Origin: Melghiribacillus thermohalophilus
Lineage (GTDB): Bacteria; Bacillota; Bacilli; Bacillales; Alkalibacillaceae
DNA length: 64,000 bases
Direction of reading: 5' to 3'
NCBI RefSeq assembly: GCF_004342905.1
Contig: NZ_SMAN01000001.1
Span: 275,437 to 339,436 of the forward strand
Position 1 is the first letter of the stretch, and each line of letters opens with the position of its first letter. The position numbers were made by a program, and so were the translations under genes. Positions 27,098-33,831 of this stretch are shown piece after piece. The notes beneath the pieces were generated by a model, which saw only the letters and a list, made by a program, of their open reading frames with translations, did no database searches and was not told where the DNA came from.

Positions 27098-27403
27098 ATG
27101 CTTTCCCAAAAAGGATTTACCCTCATCGAAATGCTGGTTGTTTTAGCTGTGATCTCCATTTTGCTGTTAATCACGATTCCAAATATGTCAAAAAGCAGTA
27201 AACAAATTGATGAAAAAGGATGTGAAGCCTTTGTTCAAATGGTGGAAACCCAGGTGCAATCATACAAAATTCACCATAACACGCTTCCTGACAGTCTGCA
27301 AACCTTAATCGATGAAGGATATATTAAACAGCAGACATGCCCGGATGGGAGAAATTTGCATCTGCAGGAAGACGGAAGTGTTGAAATTGTTCCGGCACCT
27401 TAA
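27098..27403 (+). CDS. comGC: major pseudopilin ComGC
   Basis: A 101-residue class III signal-peptide prepilin and the main pseudopilus subunit. The cleavage motif is QKG/FTLIEMLVVLAVISILLL with Glu5 of the mature protein present. Two cysteines (in KGCEAF and QTCPDG) can form the stabilising disulfide known for ComGC. Processing would be by ComC. AAAAGGAGG precedes the ATG. Confidence 0.93.
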   Translation: MLSQKGFTLIEMLVVLAVISILLLITIPNMSKSSKQIDEKGCEAFVQMVETQVQSYKIHHNTLPDSLQTLIDEGYIKQQTCPDGRNLHLQEDGSVEIVPAP

Positions 27404-27857
27404 TCCATCCCCATCCCTGAGAACAGGCGGGTTTGCCATGTTGGAAACCCTGCTTGTGATCAGCCTGTTGTCCATCGTGGTCACACTTTCCCTTCCTTTT
27501 CATCAAAGCCTCTATCAAAAATGGATAGCAGATGAGTTTTTCCGAACGTTTGCTTCAGATATATTGCTCATGCAGAAACTTTCAACGACAAGCCAGATCC
27601 CCTATAAACTGATGATAGATCCTGATTCTCATTCCTATGAAATTCGCAAAGGGGGATATGGTGAAGAAATCATCATCCATCGACGTTATAACGAAAACAT
27701 CAAAATTGACCTTACCACCTTTCGGCTACCCTTCTCCTTTCACCATACCGGAACTCCGCTTTCGCCAGGGTCTTTTTATGTACAGGTCAAACATGACGTT
27801 TTCAAAGTCATCTTTCCATTTGGAAAAGGGAGATTTTATGTTACGAAAATCGAATAA
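27381..27857 (+). CDS. comGD: minor pseudopilin ComGD
   Basis: A prepilin-like protein of about 158 residues, with the cleavage motif TGG/FAMLETLLVISLL including Glu5. I place the start at TTG 27381, inside the end of comGC, where GGAAG precedes it; another TTG at 27387 is possible. The mature part is beta-rich and variable, as expected for minor pseudopilins. Confidence 0.85.
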   Translation: MKLFRHLNPSPSLRTGGFAMLETLLVISLLSIVVTLSLPFHQSLYQKWIADEFFRTFASDILLMQKLSTTSQIPYKLMIDPDSHSYEIRKGGYGEEIIIHRRYNENIKIDLTTFRLPFSFHHTGTPLSPGSFYVQVKHDVFKVIFPFGKGRFYVTKIE

Positions 27858-28179
27858 AGGTTATTTTTTGTTGGATGCTGTATTTTCCTTTTCTTTATTT
27901 CTAACCGTGATCGTATGTTTTCTGCCTGTAATCCATCATATCAAGCTGGAGTCGACTATCATCAACACTCGTCTTATGATGATATCTGCTCTTTACAGTG
28001 AGATGCAGCATTTGAAAATGGAAACATTTATACCGGTTGAGCGGGAAATGACGATCAATCATCATCATGCATGGATCCAAATCGAAGACCGGAATGATGT
28101 CTGGTATGGATGTATCAGATGGAATAATGTTAGAGGAGAATCAGAAGATGCGTGTTTGCTTGCTCCAAAAAACGAATGA
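27838..28179 (+). CDS. comGE: minor pseudopilin ComGE
   Basis: A 113-residue protein with a single N-terminal hydrophobic helix after a short basic leader (NKGYFLLDAVFSFSLFLTVIV). Position 5 after the glycine is Asp rather than Glu. AAGGGAG lies 5 nt upstream of ATG 27838, within comGD. Assigned ComGE mainly by order and architecture. Confidence 0.8.
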   Translation: MLRKSNKGYFLLDAVFSFSLFLTVIVCFLPVIHHIKLESTIINTRLMMISALYSEMQHLKMETFIPVEREMTINHHHAWIQIEDRNDVWYGCIRWNNVRGESEDACLLAPKNE

Positions 28180-28603
28180 GCAAAGAGGATTTACCCTAAT
28201 ATCAGGAGTTTTGGCTTTGTTGTTGCTTTCTTGCACCTTTTATATGGTAACACCATTGTTGAAGCATTTATCCGAACACAGCGAACGGGTCAGAGAAGAT
28301 CCGTTCGCTGCTTCTCAGTTTTTCCACTTTTTACAGGAGGAGCTTTATCATGCTGAACGCATTGAAGCACATGATAGCAAATTATTGATCTATCCGTTTT
28401 CTGAACTGCCCATTTTGTACGAACAGTATTTCCATATTATCCGAAGAAAAGTAAATAACAGCGGGCATGAAGTGATGATGATGGATGTTCAATCGGTGAA
28501 TTTTGTTAAAACTCCATCCTGTCTACAGATAACGATTGATCTAAAGAGTGGTGATAAGGTTGAAAGGTGTCTTTCAGTCCCTTTGCAGACAGATAAACAA
28601 TGA
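28148..28603 (+). CDS. comGF: competence protein ComGF
   Basis: A 151-residue protein with the leader EQRG/FTLISGVLALLLLS, where the usual Glu5 is Ser, as is common in ComGF. Tail features such as YHAERIEAHDSKLLI and SGHEVMMMDVQSVNF fit the ComGF family. The start ATG 28148 has GAGGAG 9 nt upstream and overlaps comGE by 32 nt. Confidence 0.85.
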   Translation: MRVCLLQKTNEQRGFTLISGVLALLLLSCTFYMVTPLLKHLSEHSERVREDPFAASQFFHFLQEELYHAERIEAHDSKLLIYPFSELPILYEQYFHIIRRKVNNSGHEVMMMDVQSVNFVKTPSCLQITIDLKSGDKVERCLSVPLQTDKQ

Positions 28604-28979
28604 ACGGGGATACTTATTCCCTTTTATGTTTTTGCTCGTGCTATTCACCCTGTCCATTATTTCTTATTCCATTTCTGTTTTAAACAATCAACAGCAATTA
28701 ATAGCTGTGGAGGAGGAACAATTCAGGATGGAAACATTGCTGGAACTGGCCTTATCCAGTTTCAGGAACGATTTCCCCCACTTAAACCCTGCTTTCGAAC
28801 CCGAAACCTTAACGTACCAGTATTTGTATGGAAAGGCTGACATCCATTATTACCTGGTAAACACGAAAACATTGGCTTTTCAAATTCACATACAAACCCA
28901 AAATGGCCAGGCAAAAAATTATTTCTTCACAATTCCAGCAGCCCATGATGTATATGAAGCGAAATTTTTGACACAATAA
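28548..28979 (+). CDS. comGG: competence protein ComGG
   Basis: A protein of up to 143 residues with one N-terminal hydrophobic helix (YLFPFMFLLVLFTLSIISYSI) and a polar tail. Last gene of the comG operon. The start is uncertain: GTG 28548, GTG 28551 or TTG 28560 (GGTGAT four bases upstream) are all possible; each overlaps comGF. ComGG helps assemble the pseudopilus with ComGD and ComGE in B. subtilis. Confidence 0.8.
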   Translation: MVIRLKGVFQSLCRQINNERGYLFPFMFLLVLFTLSIISYSISVLNNQQQLIAVEEEQFRMETLLELALSSFRNDFPHLNPAFEPETLTYQYLYGKADIHYYLVNTKTLAFQIHIQTQNGQAKNYFFTIPAAHDVYEAKFLTQ

Positions 28980-28991
28980 GAAATAACACAC

Positions 28992-29063
28992 TGGGCTATA
29001 GCCAAGCGGTAAGGCAACGGGTTTTGGTCCCGTGATTCGCTGGTTCGAATCCAGCTAGCCCAG
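28992..29063 (+). tRNA. tRNA-Gln (UUG)
   Basis: A 72-nt cloverleaf: acceptor TGGGCTA/TAGCCCA with discriminator G, anticodon stem ACGGG/CCCGT around loop TTTTGGT (anticodon TTG), and T-arm CTGGTTCGAATCCAG. CCA is not encoded. It follows comGG as in B. subtilis. Confidence 0.96.
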
Positions 29064-29070
29064 CTTACAG

Positions 29071-29107
29071 CAGACTGGTTACGGGTCCTCCCGGCCAGTC
29101 CTCTTTT
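29071..29107 (+). terminator. tRNA-Gln terminator
   Basis: GACTGG...CCAGTC enclosing a GGG/CCC inner helix, followed by CTCTTTT. Confidence 0.75.
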
Positions 29108-29219
29108 GACCTCCCTCCTCTATTCTGATTCTGACATAAAATATTTAATATTTTCTAAACATGTATGTAAATAATATATTATAATGACTTATAGAGGAAA
29201 TGTCTGGGGGGGGAAAACG

Positions 29220-29909
29220 TTGAAACAAACATTGCGTTTAACCAATGTGTTAAATGACCAAACAAGGTTAAACATTTATGAATACATCATGAAAAAACAT
29301 GATGAAGTTACCGTGCAGGAAATTGCCAGAGAATTTCATATACACCCTAACGTGGCCCGTCTTCATTTGTCCAAGCTGGAAGAAGTCAATATGATTATTT
29401 CCCAAACGAGAAAAACTGGAAAAGGTGGCCGGCCTTATCGGGTTTATCGCCTCTCGGATCATGTCATTGAACTGTACTTCCCATTCCGGGATTACCAGTT
29501 GCTTGCGAAAATCGCTCTTGAAACTCTGGCATCTTTAGGTACGGCTGGTGATGAGGCCCTGGCCAGAACAGGAAAAAGGTTTGGTCAGGAAATGATTCAG
29601 CGTTTGTACGATGAACAGGAAGAAAAGACACTCACTACGAACCAGAAAATGAATCTGCTTAAAGAAGCTTCTGTCATGTTAGGTTTGAATCCGGAGTTTT
29701 ATTATGATGAAGAAGAAAAAAGTGTTGTCATGAAAATTTTCAACTGCCCATTCAAAGAGCTTGCAAATGAGCATTCCCTCATCCTTTGCAACATGCATGC
29801 GAATTTTATTAGAGGAATGTTTGACGTATTATTTGAACATTTTGAGCTAAAAGAAAGCGAAAACATGTTCAGCGGATGTGACGCTTGCACCTATCAGGCT
29901 TCATTGTAA
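29220..29909 (+). CDS. winged-HTH transcriptional regulator with cysteine cluster
   Basis: A 229-residue regulator. Residues 1-75 form an ArsR/DeoR-like winged helix (NDQTRLNIYEYI, VTVQEIAREFHIHPNVARLHLSKLE). The C-terminal half ends in a conserved-looking metal-site pattern: CPFKEL, then LCNMHANFIRGMF, then GCDAC. This arrangement (C...C-x2-H...C-x2-C) is found in SufR-like and related regulators that bind an Fe-S cluster or metal; which one it binds here is unknown. The start is TTG 29220 after a run of seven G and AAAACG. It is followed closely by yqgY. I cannot give a gene name. Confidence 0.8.
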   Translation: MKQTLRLTNVLNDQTRLNIYEYIMKKHDEVTVQEIAREFHIHPNVARLHLSKLEEVNMIISQTRKTGKGGRPYRVYRLSDHVIELYFPFRDYQLLAKIALETLASLGTAGDEALARTGKRFGQEMIQRLYDEQEEKTLTTNQKMNLLKEASVMLGLNPEFYYDEEEKSVVMKIFNCPFKELANEHSLILCNMHANFIRGMFDVLFEHFELKESENMFSGCDACTYQASL

Positions 29910-29987
29910 TAAAATGTTCATTTACATTCAACATGTCCTGGTTTATAATATTTTTTGAGTCATCCGAGGATAAGGAGGGATAAGACA

Positions 29988-30230
29988 ATGGACCGCATGT
30001 ATCGCGTACTAGCATTTTGGACAGGAATATTTACCGTCATGTTTTATGTGGGCGGTATGAATAATGCTGCTATGTTATTTTTAATTCAAACCGTTTTCTT
30101 TATCTCTTTAAGTTATTTAAAACTTTCAGAGCGCTTATACATGTACATATTTGGCGCATACCTGACCATTTTTTTTATTGGATTTACGTATTATTCTACA
30201 TTCCTGCTTGTACCCCAGCTCGGACATTAA
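29988..30230 (+). CDS. yqgY: YqgY, DUF2626 membrane protein
   Basis: An 80-residue protein, almost entirely hydrophobic, with three predicted transmembrane helices (about 7-24, 28-46 and 53-75), matching the DUF2626/YqgY family of Bacilli. The function is unknown. AAGGAGG lies 9 nt before ATG 29988. It may be cotranscribed with the regulator upstream (78 nt gap) and ends at a strong terminator. Confidence 0.85.
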   Translation: MDRMYRVLAFWTGIFTVMFYVGGMNNAAMLFLIQTVFFISLSYLKLSERLYMYIFGAYLTIFFIGFTYYSTFLLVPQLGH

Positions 30231-30232
30231 TG

Positions 30233-30276
30233 AAAAAACCCGGCATTCATGTAAACTACATGAATCCGGGTTTTTT
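30233..30276. terminator. bidirectional terminator yqgY / methyltransferase
   Basis: AAAAAACCCGG and CCGGGTTTTTT flank the 9-bp stem ATTCATGTA/TACATGAAT with a single unpaired C. U-runs exist on both strands. The last six codons and the stop of the minus-strand methyltransferase lie within it. Confidence 0.92.
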
Positions 30277-31380
30277 CGTTAATACCCCTCTGATGGGATC
30301 AGAATCTACACCTGTTGCCTGTACACATACATCAAACATCCCGGCAAATCCTTCACCCTGAATCAATGAACGGATCGCTCGGTTCTTCCGATGTTTTTCC
30401 GAAAAGTAATCGGGACTTGTATCCTCCTCGAGTTCATTTAAGATTCCTCCCTTAAGAAGAAACTCATTCTGTTTAAACAAGCCGACAAATTCCATCCCCT
30501 GCTCCTCGCCCGCTTTTATCCAGGTATCCCAGTGAACATGATGAGTAATATCAACCTCACCCGGCTTCCTCAGCAAATCTTCGACCATCCGATGTTGATC
30601 GTATCCTCTGAGGCTCCCTTTTTTCCTCGCGGGATGTTTCCATTCTTCACCCGTATACCCGTAATCGATGGTTAGCACAACCCCTTTATCCAAAATCCGG
30701 TGCAATTTTTTCATTATGGGAAATATGTATACCGGAACTTCAATCCGCTGCCCCTCTTTTAAGTATACCGAGTAGTCATCCATCCACTTCAAAACAGGAT
30801 CGGGACATGCAACCAGCCTTTCCTTCAATTCAGACTGTTTATCAATGGAAATGACGACTTCCTGAATTTGTCCATTCCGTTTTTCAATCACCTTAACCGG
30901 TTGAGCATCAAGAAATTCATTTGAAAAAATAAATCCGTTGAATGGGCCAATGACCGATAAACATTCATCTAATGATGAGAAAAAATGCACATGCTTTCTT
31001 TTGTCCGGTGAAAGTCTGTGTTTGAATTTCTCCTTCAGGCTCTCGCTTGTTTCGATATAAAAATATTGATAGCTGGCGTTTTTCATTTCTAACTCCTTGA
31101 TAACCTGTTCAGCAAACATTCCTTCTCCCGCTCCCAATTCACAAACATTTATCGGCAGCTTCACGGATCTGGCTAATTGGATGAAGACATTCAAAATCGT
31201 ACGGCTAAATACAGGATGGACATAGGTTGACGTATAAAAATCTCCCCTTTTGCCGAAAATGTCATGATTGCGATGATAGTATCCAAGCTTTGGGTGATAC
31301 AGCGCTTCCTGAATAAACTGATCATATCCAATATACCCCTGTTCAGATGACTGGATCAGGGATACCAGAAATTTTTTCAT
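30256..31380 (-). CDS. MidA/NDUFAF7-family SAM-dependent methyltransferase
   Basis: A 374-residue class I methyltransferase of the MidA/NDUFAF7 (DUF185, COG1565) family. The N-terminus shows GYIGYDQFIQEALYHPKLGYY and KRGDFYTST, the SAM-binding glycine motif is VCELGAGEGMFA near residue 80, and the family motif FSNEFLDAQPVKV is near 155. In mitochondria the homologue methylates an arginine of complex I; the bacterial substrate is unknown. The C-terminus reads into the terminator hairpin. It lies between yqgY and yqgX. Confidence 0.85.
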   Translation of the reverse strand: MKKFLVSLIQSSEQGYIGYDQFIQEALYHPKLGYYHRNHDIFGKRGDFYTSTYVHPVFSRTILNVFIQLARSVKLPINVCELGAGEGMFAEQVIKELEMKNASYQYFYIETSESLKEKFKHRLSPDKRKHVHFFSSLDECLSVIGPFNGFIFSNEFLDAQPVKVIEKRNGQIQEVVISIDKQSELKERLVACPDPVLKWMDDYSVYLKEGQRIEVPVYIFPIMKKLHRILDKGVVLTIDYGYTGEEWKHPARKKGSLRGYDQHRMVEDLLRKPGEVDITHHVHWDTWIKAGEEQGMEFVGLFKQNEFLLKGGILNELEEDTSPDYFSEKHRKNRAIRSLIQGEGFAGMFDVCVQATGVDSDPIRGVLTKKPGFM

Positions 31381-31405
31381 AAAAAATCTCCTTTTTTTAG
31401 TTTTT

Positions 31406-31439
31406 CACTATTGACATAGTGTTAAATAAGATTTATATT
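31406..31439 (+). promoter_or_regulatory. sigma-A promoter with overlapping palindrome
   Basis: TTGACA (31411-31416), a 17-nt spacer and TATATT (31434-31439) form a strong plus-strand promoter. A palindrome CACTAT-TGAC-ATAGTG (31406-31421) overlaps the -35, so a repressor could bind there. No plus-strand protein gene follows before the hairpin at 31495. Confidence 0.78.
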
Positions 31440-31445
31440 AGTATC

Positions 31446-31527
31446 AGCAAGTAACTTATCCCTAACCAACATAAGAGCAGAGCACATCCCCCCTATCCCC
31501 TTCGTTTCCCCGCGAAGGGGATTTTTC
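31446..31527 (+). ncRNA. candidate C-rich small regulatory RNA
   Basis: A predicted transcript of about 82 nt running from the promoter above to an intrinsic terminator. It contains no start codon with a ribosome binding site. It has several C-rich stretches (UUAUCCCUAACC, ACAUCCCCCCUAUCCCC and the loop UUUCCCCG) of the type used by RoxS/RsaE and FsrA to pair with Shine-Dalgarno sequences. The segment AUCCCCUUCGUUU is reminiscent of RsaE/RoxS, but I cannot confirm homology. The terminator has a U-run only on the plus strand, arguing against a role for yqgX on the minus strand. Confidence 0.6.
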
Positions 31528-31535
31528 ATTTTTTC
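31495..31535 (+). terminator. terminator of the sRNA candidate
   Basis: ATCCCCTTCG and CGAAGGGGAT form a 10-bp stem with loop TTTCCCCG, followed by TTTTCATTTTTT on the plus strand. On the minus strand the flank is A/G-rich (AGGGGGG), so it is not a minus-strand terminator. Confidence 0.85.
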
Positions 31536-31547
31536 ATACAACATCCC

Positions 31548-32168
31548 CTACAAAAACGGGTTACTCATCCTTTCCTGACCCACCGTTGTCTTTGGTCCAT
31601 GTCCTGGATAAACCACCGTTTCGTCTGGAAGATATAAAATCTTCTTTTGTATGCTTTCCAGTAATCCTGCATGATCTCCCCCCGGCAAATCTGTTCGGCC
31701 AATACTTCCCTGAAAGAGGGTATCCCCGGCAATCACAAATCCTTCATTTTCAAAAATAAAGGACATACTTCCTGGGGAATGACCAGGTGTATGGGTGACT
31801 TCAAACGTAAAAGAACCGAAAGTCTTGTTCCCTTCATCTAATGGACCATCGGCCTTTTCACCTTGAATGGGTTCCGCCATCCCGAACAACTGAGAGCCGT
31901 TTAGCATGGGATCGGTGAGCCATTCGTGTTCTTTTTCATGCAGATATACGGGAATTTGATATTTTTTTCTGATGGGCTCGAGTGCGCCGATATGATCAAA
32001 ATGAGCATGGGTCAATAAAATGGCAAGCGGTTTCAGCTGTTTTTCGGAAATGTGATGCATGATGACATTTTCCTGCGCTCCAGGATCAATGATTAATGCC
32101 TCTGATCCGTTTTCAATAATATAACAATTGGTTCCTAAATTTCCTACAGGGATTTGATGAACGTGCAT
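31548..32168 (-). CDS. yqgX: metallo-beta-lactamase fold hydrolase YqgX
   Basis: A 206-residue glyoxalase II-like MBL-fold hydrolase. The metal-binding signature THAHFDHIGAL (H-x-H-x-D-H) is near residues 53-63, with HTPGHSPGS, the GDTLF aspartate and the final VYPGHGP histidine all present. The substrate is not known; YqgX-type proteins are described as probable bacillithiol- or glutathione-thioester-like hydrolases. AAAGGAGG lies before the ATG. Confidence 0.9.
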   Translation of the reverse strand: MHVHQIPVGNLGTNCYIIENGSEALIIDPGAQENVIMHHISEKQLKPLAILLTHAHFDHIGALEPIRKKYQIPVYLHEKEHEWLTDPMLNGSQLFGMAEPIQGEKADGPLDEGNKTFGSFTFEVTHTPGHSPGSMSFIFENEGFVIAGDTLFQGSIGRTDLPGGDHAGLLESIQKKILYLPDETVVYPGHGPKTTVGQERMSNPFL

Positions 32169-32316
32169 AAAAATCCTCCTTTAAACAAAAATTATGGAAA
32201 AGCCTCGACAAATCAGAAAAAGTTTTATAAAATGAATGAGGAATAAAAGCATTCTACATATAATATAACATGAATTCATTGCCCATATTGATTGATTGCC
32301 AGGGGGGGTAAACATA

Positions 32317-32481
32317 ATGGTAATGGGTATTCTGATGCTTCTTGTAACTATACTCAGCCTATTAGCTGTATTCCGTGAAGCAAAAAACCGCAACTTTTTC
32401 GCAGTGGCATTCGCTGGAATCTCTGCACTCGTTTTCGGGTGGTTTTCCATCGCGACGATTTATGGTGAGCTATTTCTATAA
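32317..32481 (+). CDS. yqgW: YqgW, DUF2759 small membrane protein
   Basis: A 54-residue membrane protein with two hydrophobic segments (MGILMLLVTILSLLAVF, and FFAVAFAGISALVFGWFSIATI) joined by the basic turn REAKNRN, matching the DUF2759/YqgW family. ATG 32317 follows a run of seven G. The function is unknown. It is divergent from yqgX. Confidence 0.85.
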   Translation: MVMGILMLLVTILSLLAVFREAKNRNFFAVAFAGISALVFGWFSIATIYGELFL

Positions 32482-32505
32482 GTCATTACGGTATCATCAG
32501 ACCGT

Positions 32506-32538
32506 AAAAAAAGCCAGGAGACTTTTCCTGGCTTTTTT
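32506..32538. terminator. bidirectional terminator yqgW / yqgU
   Basis: AGCCAGGA and TCCTGGCT pair around a short loop, with A-run and T-run flanks on both strands. A second small stem (TTACGGT/ACCGTAA) lies just upstream at 32487-32507. Confidence 0.88.
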
Positions 32539-32540
32539 GT

Positions 32541-33656
32541 TTAATTGATGAATAAATCATACATCTTTTTATTATCGATATTGATCAGTTGCTCGTAACG
32601 GTTTCCGATGAGACACATGCTGCTATTGGTGGAACAATTTATATCCGGCGACTGTGCCATTTCTGTTATAACCTTTTGCTTTCCTGATTCCAATTCAAAT
32701 GCAACGAGGTGGAATCCCTGATTATAATCATGAACCATTCCCCTATGTTTGGGAGAAAATGTGATAAACATGTTTTCCGATGGCAGCCAGTCAAATGGAG
32801 GAACCCAGATGAACTCCGAATTGGAATAAAGCTTATTTATGCGAAATTCCATCATGTCATCAGGATGATCCTTGTGAAAAAAATGAAAGGGCAACTGTTC
32901 TCCCTGGCTGCTGTTTCCCGTGATATACATAAAATAGTTTTTGGAAGAAGCAAATACAGATATATTCGTAAGCAAAGATTTCTTTAATTTTGTATCCAAA
33001 AGATACAAATAAACAGGGGCATGAAAAGATGGCTCATTTCCCCATTCAAGGTAGGCAAGGCTATTTTCCTTAAACCATTGAATATACGGCTGAACATCCA
33101 GTATGTCCTCTTTTGTGGGATCATTGACATCCACCAATATCACTTCCGCAGTCATGGATGGATTATACTCAATCATTAATAACTGGTCATCGATATAAGG
33201 GCTCCATGTAAAATCTAGCTGTGTAGCATTTTTTAGCTTTTTTAACAGGATGTTTCCCTGTTCGTCGAGGATGGTCACAATCGAATGCTGGTCCTTCACC
33301 TTTGATTCAACGGCAAAATATGAATATTCTTCATTTGGCACAATTTTAGAAATGGGATAGCTGCTTTCAAAAAATAACTTACTCTCCCCACTATGTATAT
33401 GATATTTGAATACCTGAACTTTCTCTTTTATTTTACGTTCGTATAATACCCAATTACGGTTAAACCAGCCATAAATCCTCTTCGCTAATGTATCTGTTAT
33501 GGGGGCAATGTCTAAGCGGGAAGATTCAGACACAGGGTGTCCCTTCTCTTTTAAAACAGTATCATGCCCGACATGATGCCTCGCTATTCCCGATGGATCA
33601 CTACATGCCGATAAAAAAACAAAGCAAAACACACTGATCACAAAACACTGTTTCAT
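32541..33656 (-). CDS. yqgU: lipoprotein YqgU
   Basis: A 371-residue exported lipoprotein. The signal peptide is 18 residues with the lipobox LSAC (Cys18), and the rest is beta-rich with repeated strands suggestive of a beta-propeller-like fold (EYSYFAVESK, DFTWSPYIDDQLLMIEY, NSLAYLEWG). It is assigned YqgU by locus and type; the B. subtilis protein is uncharacterised. AGGGGGA precedes the ATG at 33656. Confidence 0.8.
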   Translation of the reverse strand: MKQCFVISVFCFVFLSACSDPSGIARHHVGHDTVLKEKGHPVSESSRLDIAPITDTLAKRIYGWFNRNWVLYERKIKEKVQVFKYHIHSGESKLFFESSYPISKIVPNEEYSYFAVESKVKDQHSIVTILDEQGNILLKKLKNATQLDFTWSPYIDDQLLMIEYNPSMTAEVILVDVNDPTKEDILDVQPYIQWFKENSLAYLEWGNEPSFHAPVYLYLLDTKLKKSLLTNISVFASSKNYFMYITGNSSQGEQLPFHFFHKDHPDDMMEFRINKLYSNSEFIWVPPFDWLPSENMFITFSPKHRGMVHDYNQGFHLVAFELESGKQKVITEMAQSPDINCSTNSSMCLIGNRYEQLINIDNKKMYDLFIN

Positions 33657-33776
33657 CCGGATTCCCCCTGAACATATGTGTTATCTCATCATCGGATATG
33701 TACCGACAATGCCCTGCGCCCCCAGTATGATTTGATTTTTGTGAAACCGAGACCCTCATTCTGTATTTGATTTTGA

Positions 33777-33821
33777 GTTAAAGAAGAAACCCTTGCTGAA
33801 AAACGGCAAGGGCTTCTTTAA
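33777..33821. terminator. terminator of yqgS
   Basis: AAAGAAG-AAA-CCCTTGC pairs with GCAAGGG-CTTCTTT on the minus strand (nested stems), flanked by T-rich sequence. Located just past the yqgS stop. Confidence 0.75.
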
Positions 33822-33831
33822 CTGACAAAAC

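Noticed and set aside
31406-31421. Rex or Fur site on the sRNA promoter
   Set aside because: The palindrome has CAC before GTG, the reverse of Rex half-site order (TTGTGAA...TTCACAA), and does not resemble the Fur GATAAT pattern.
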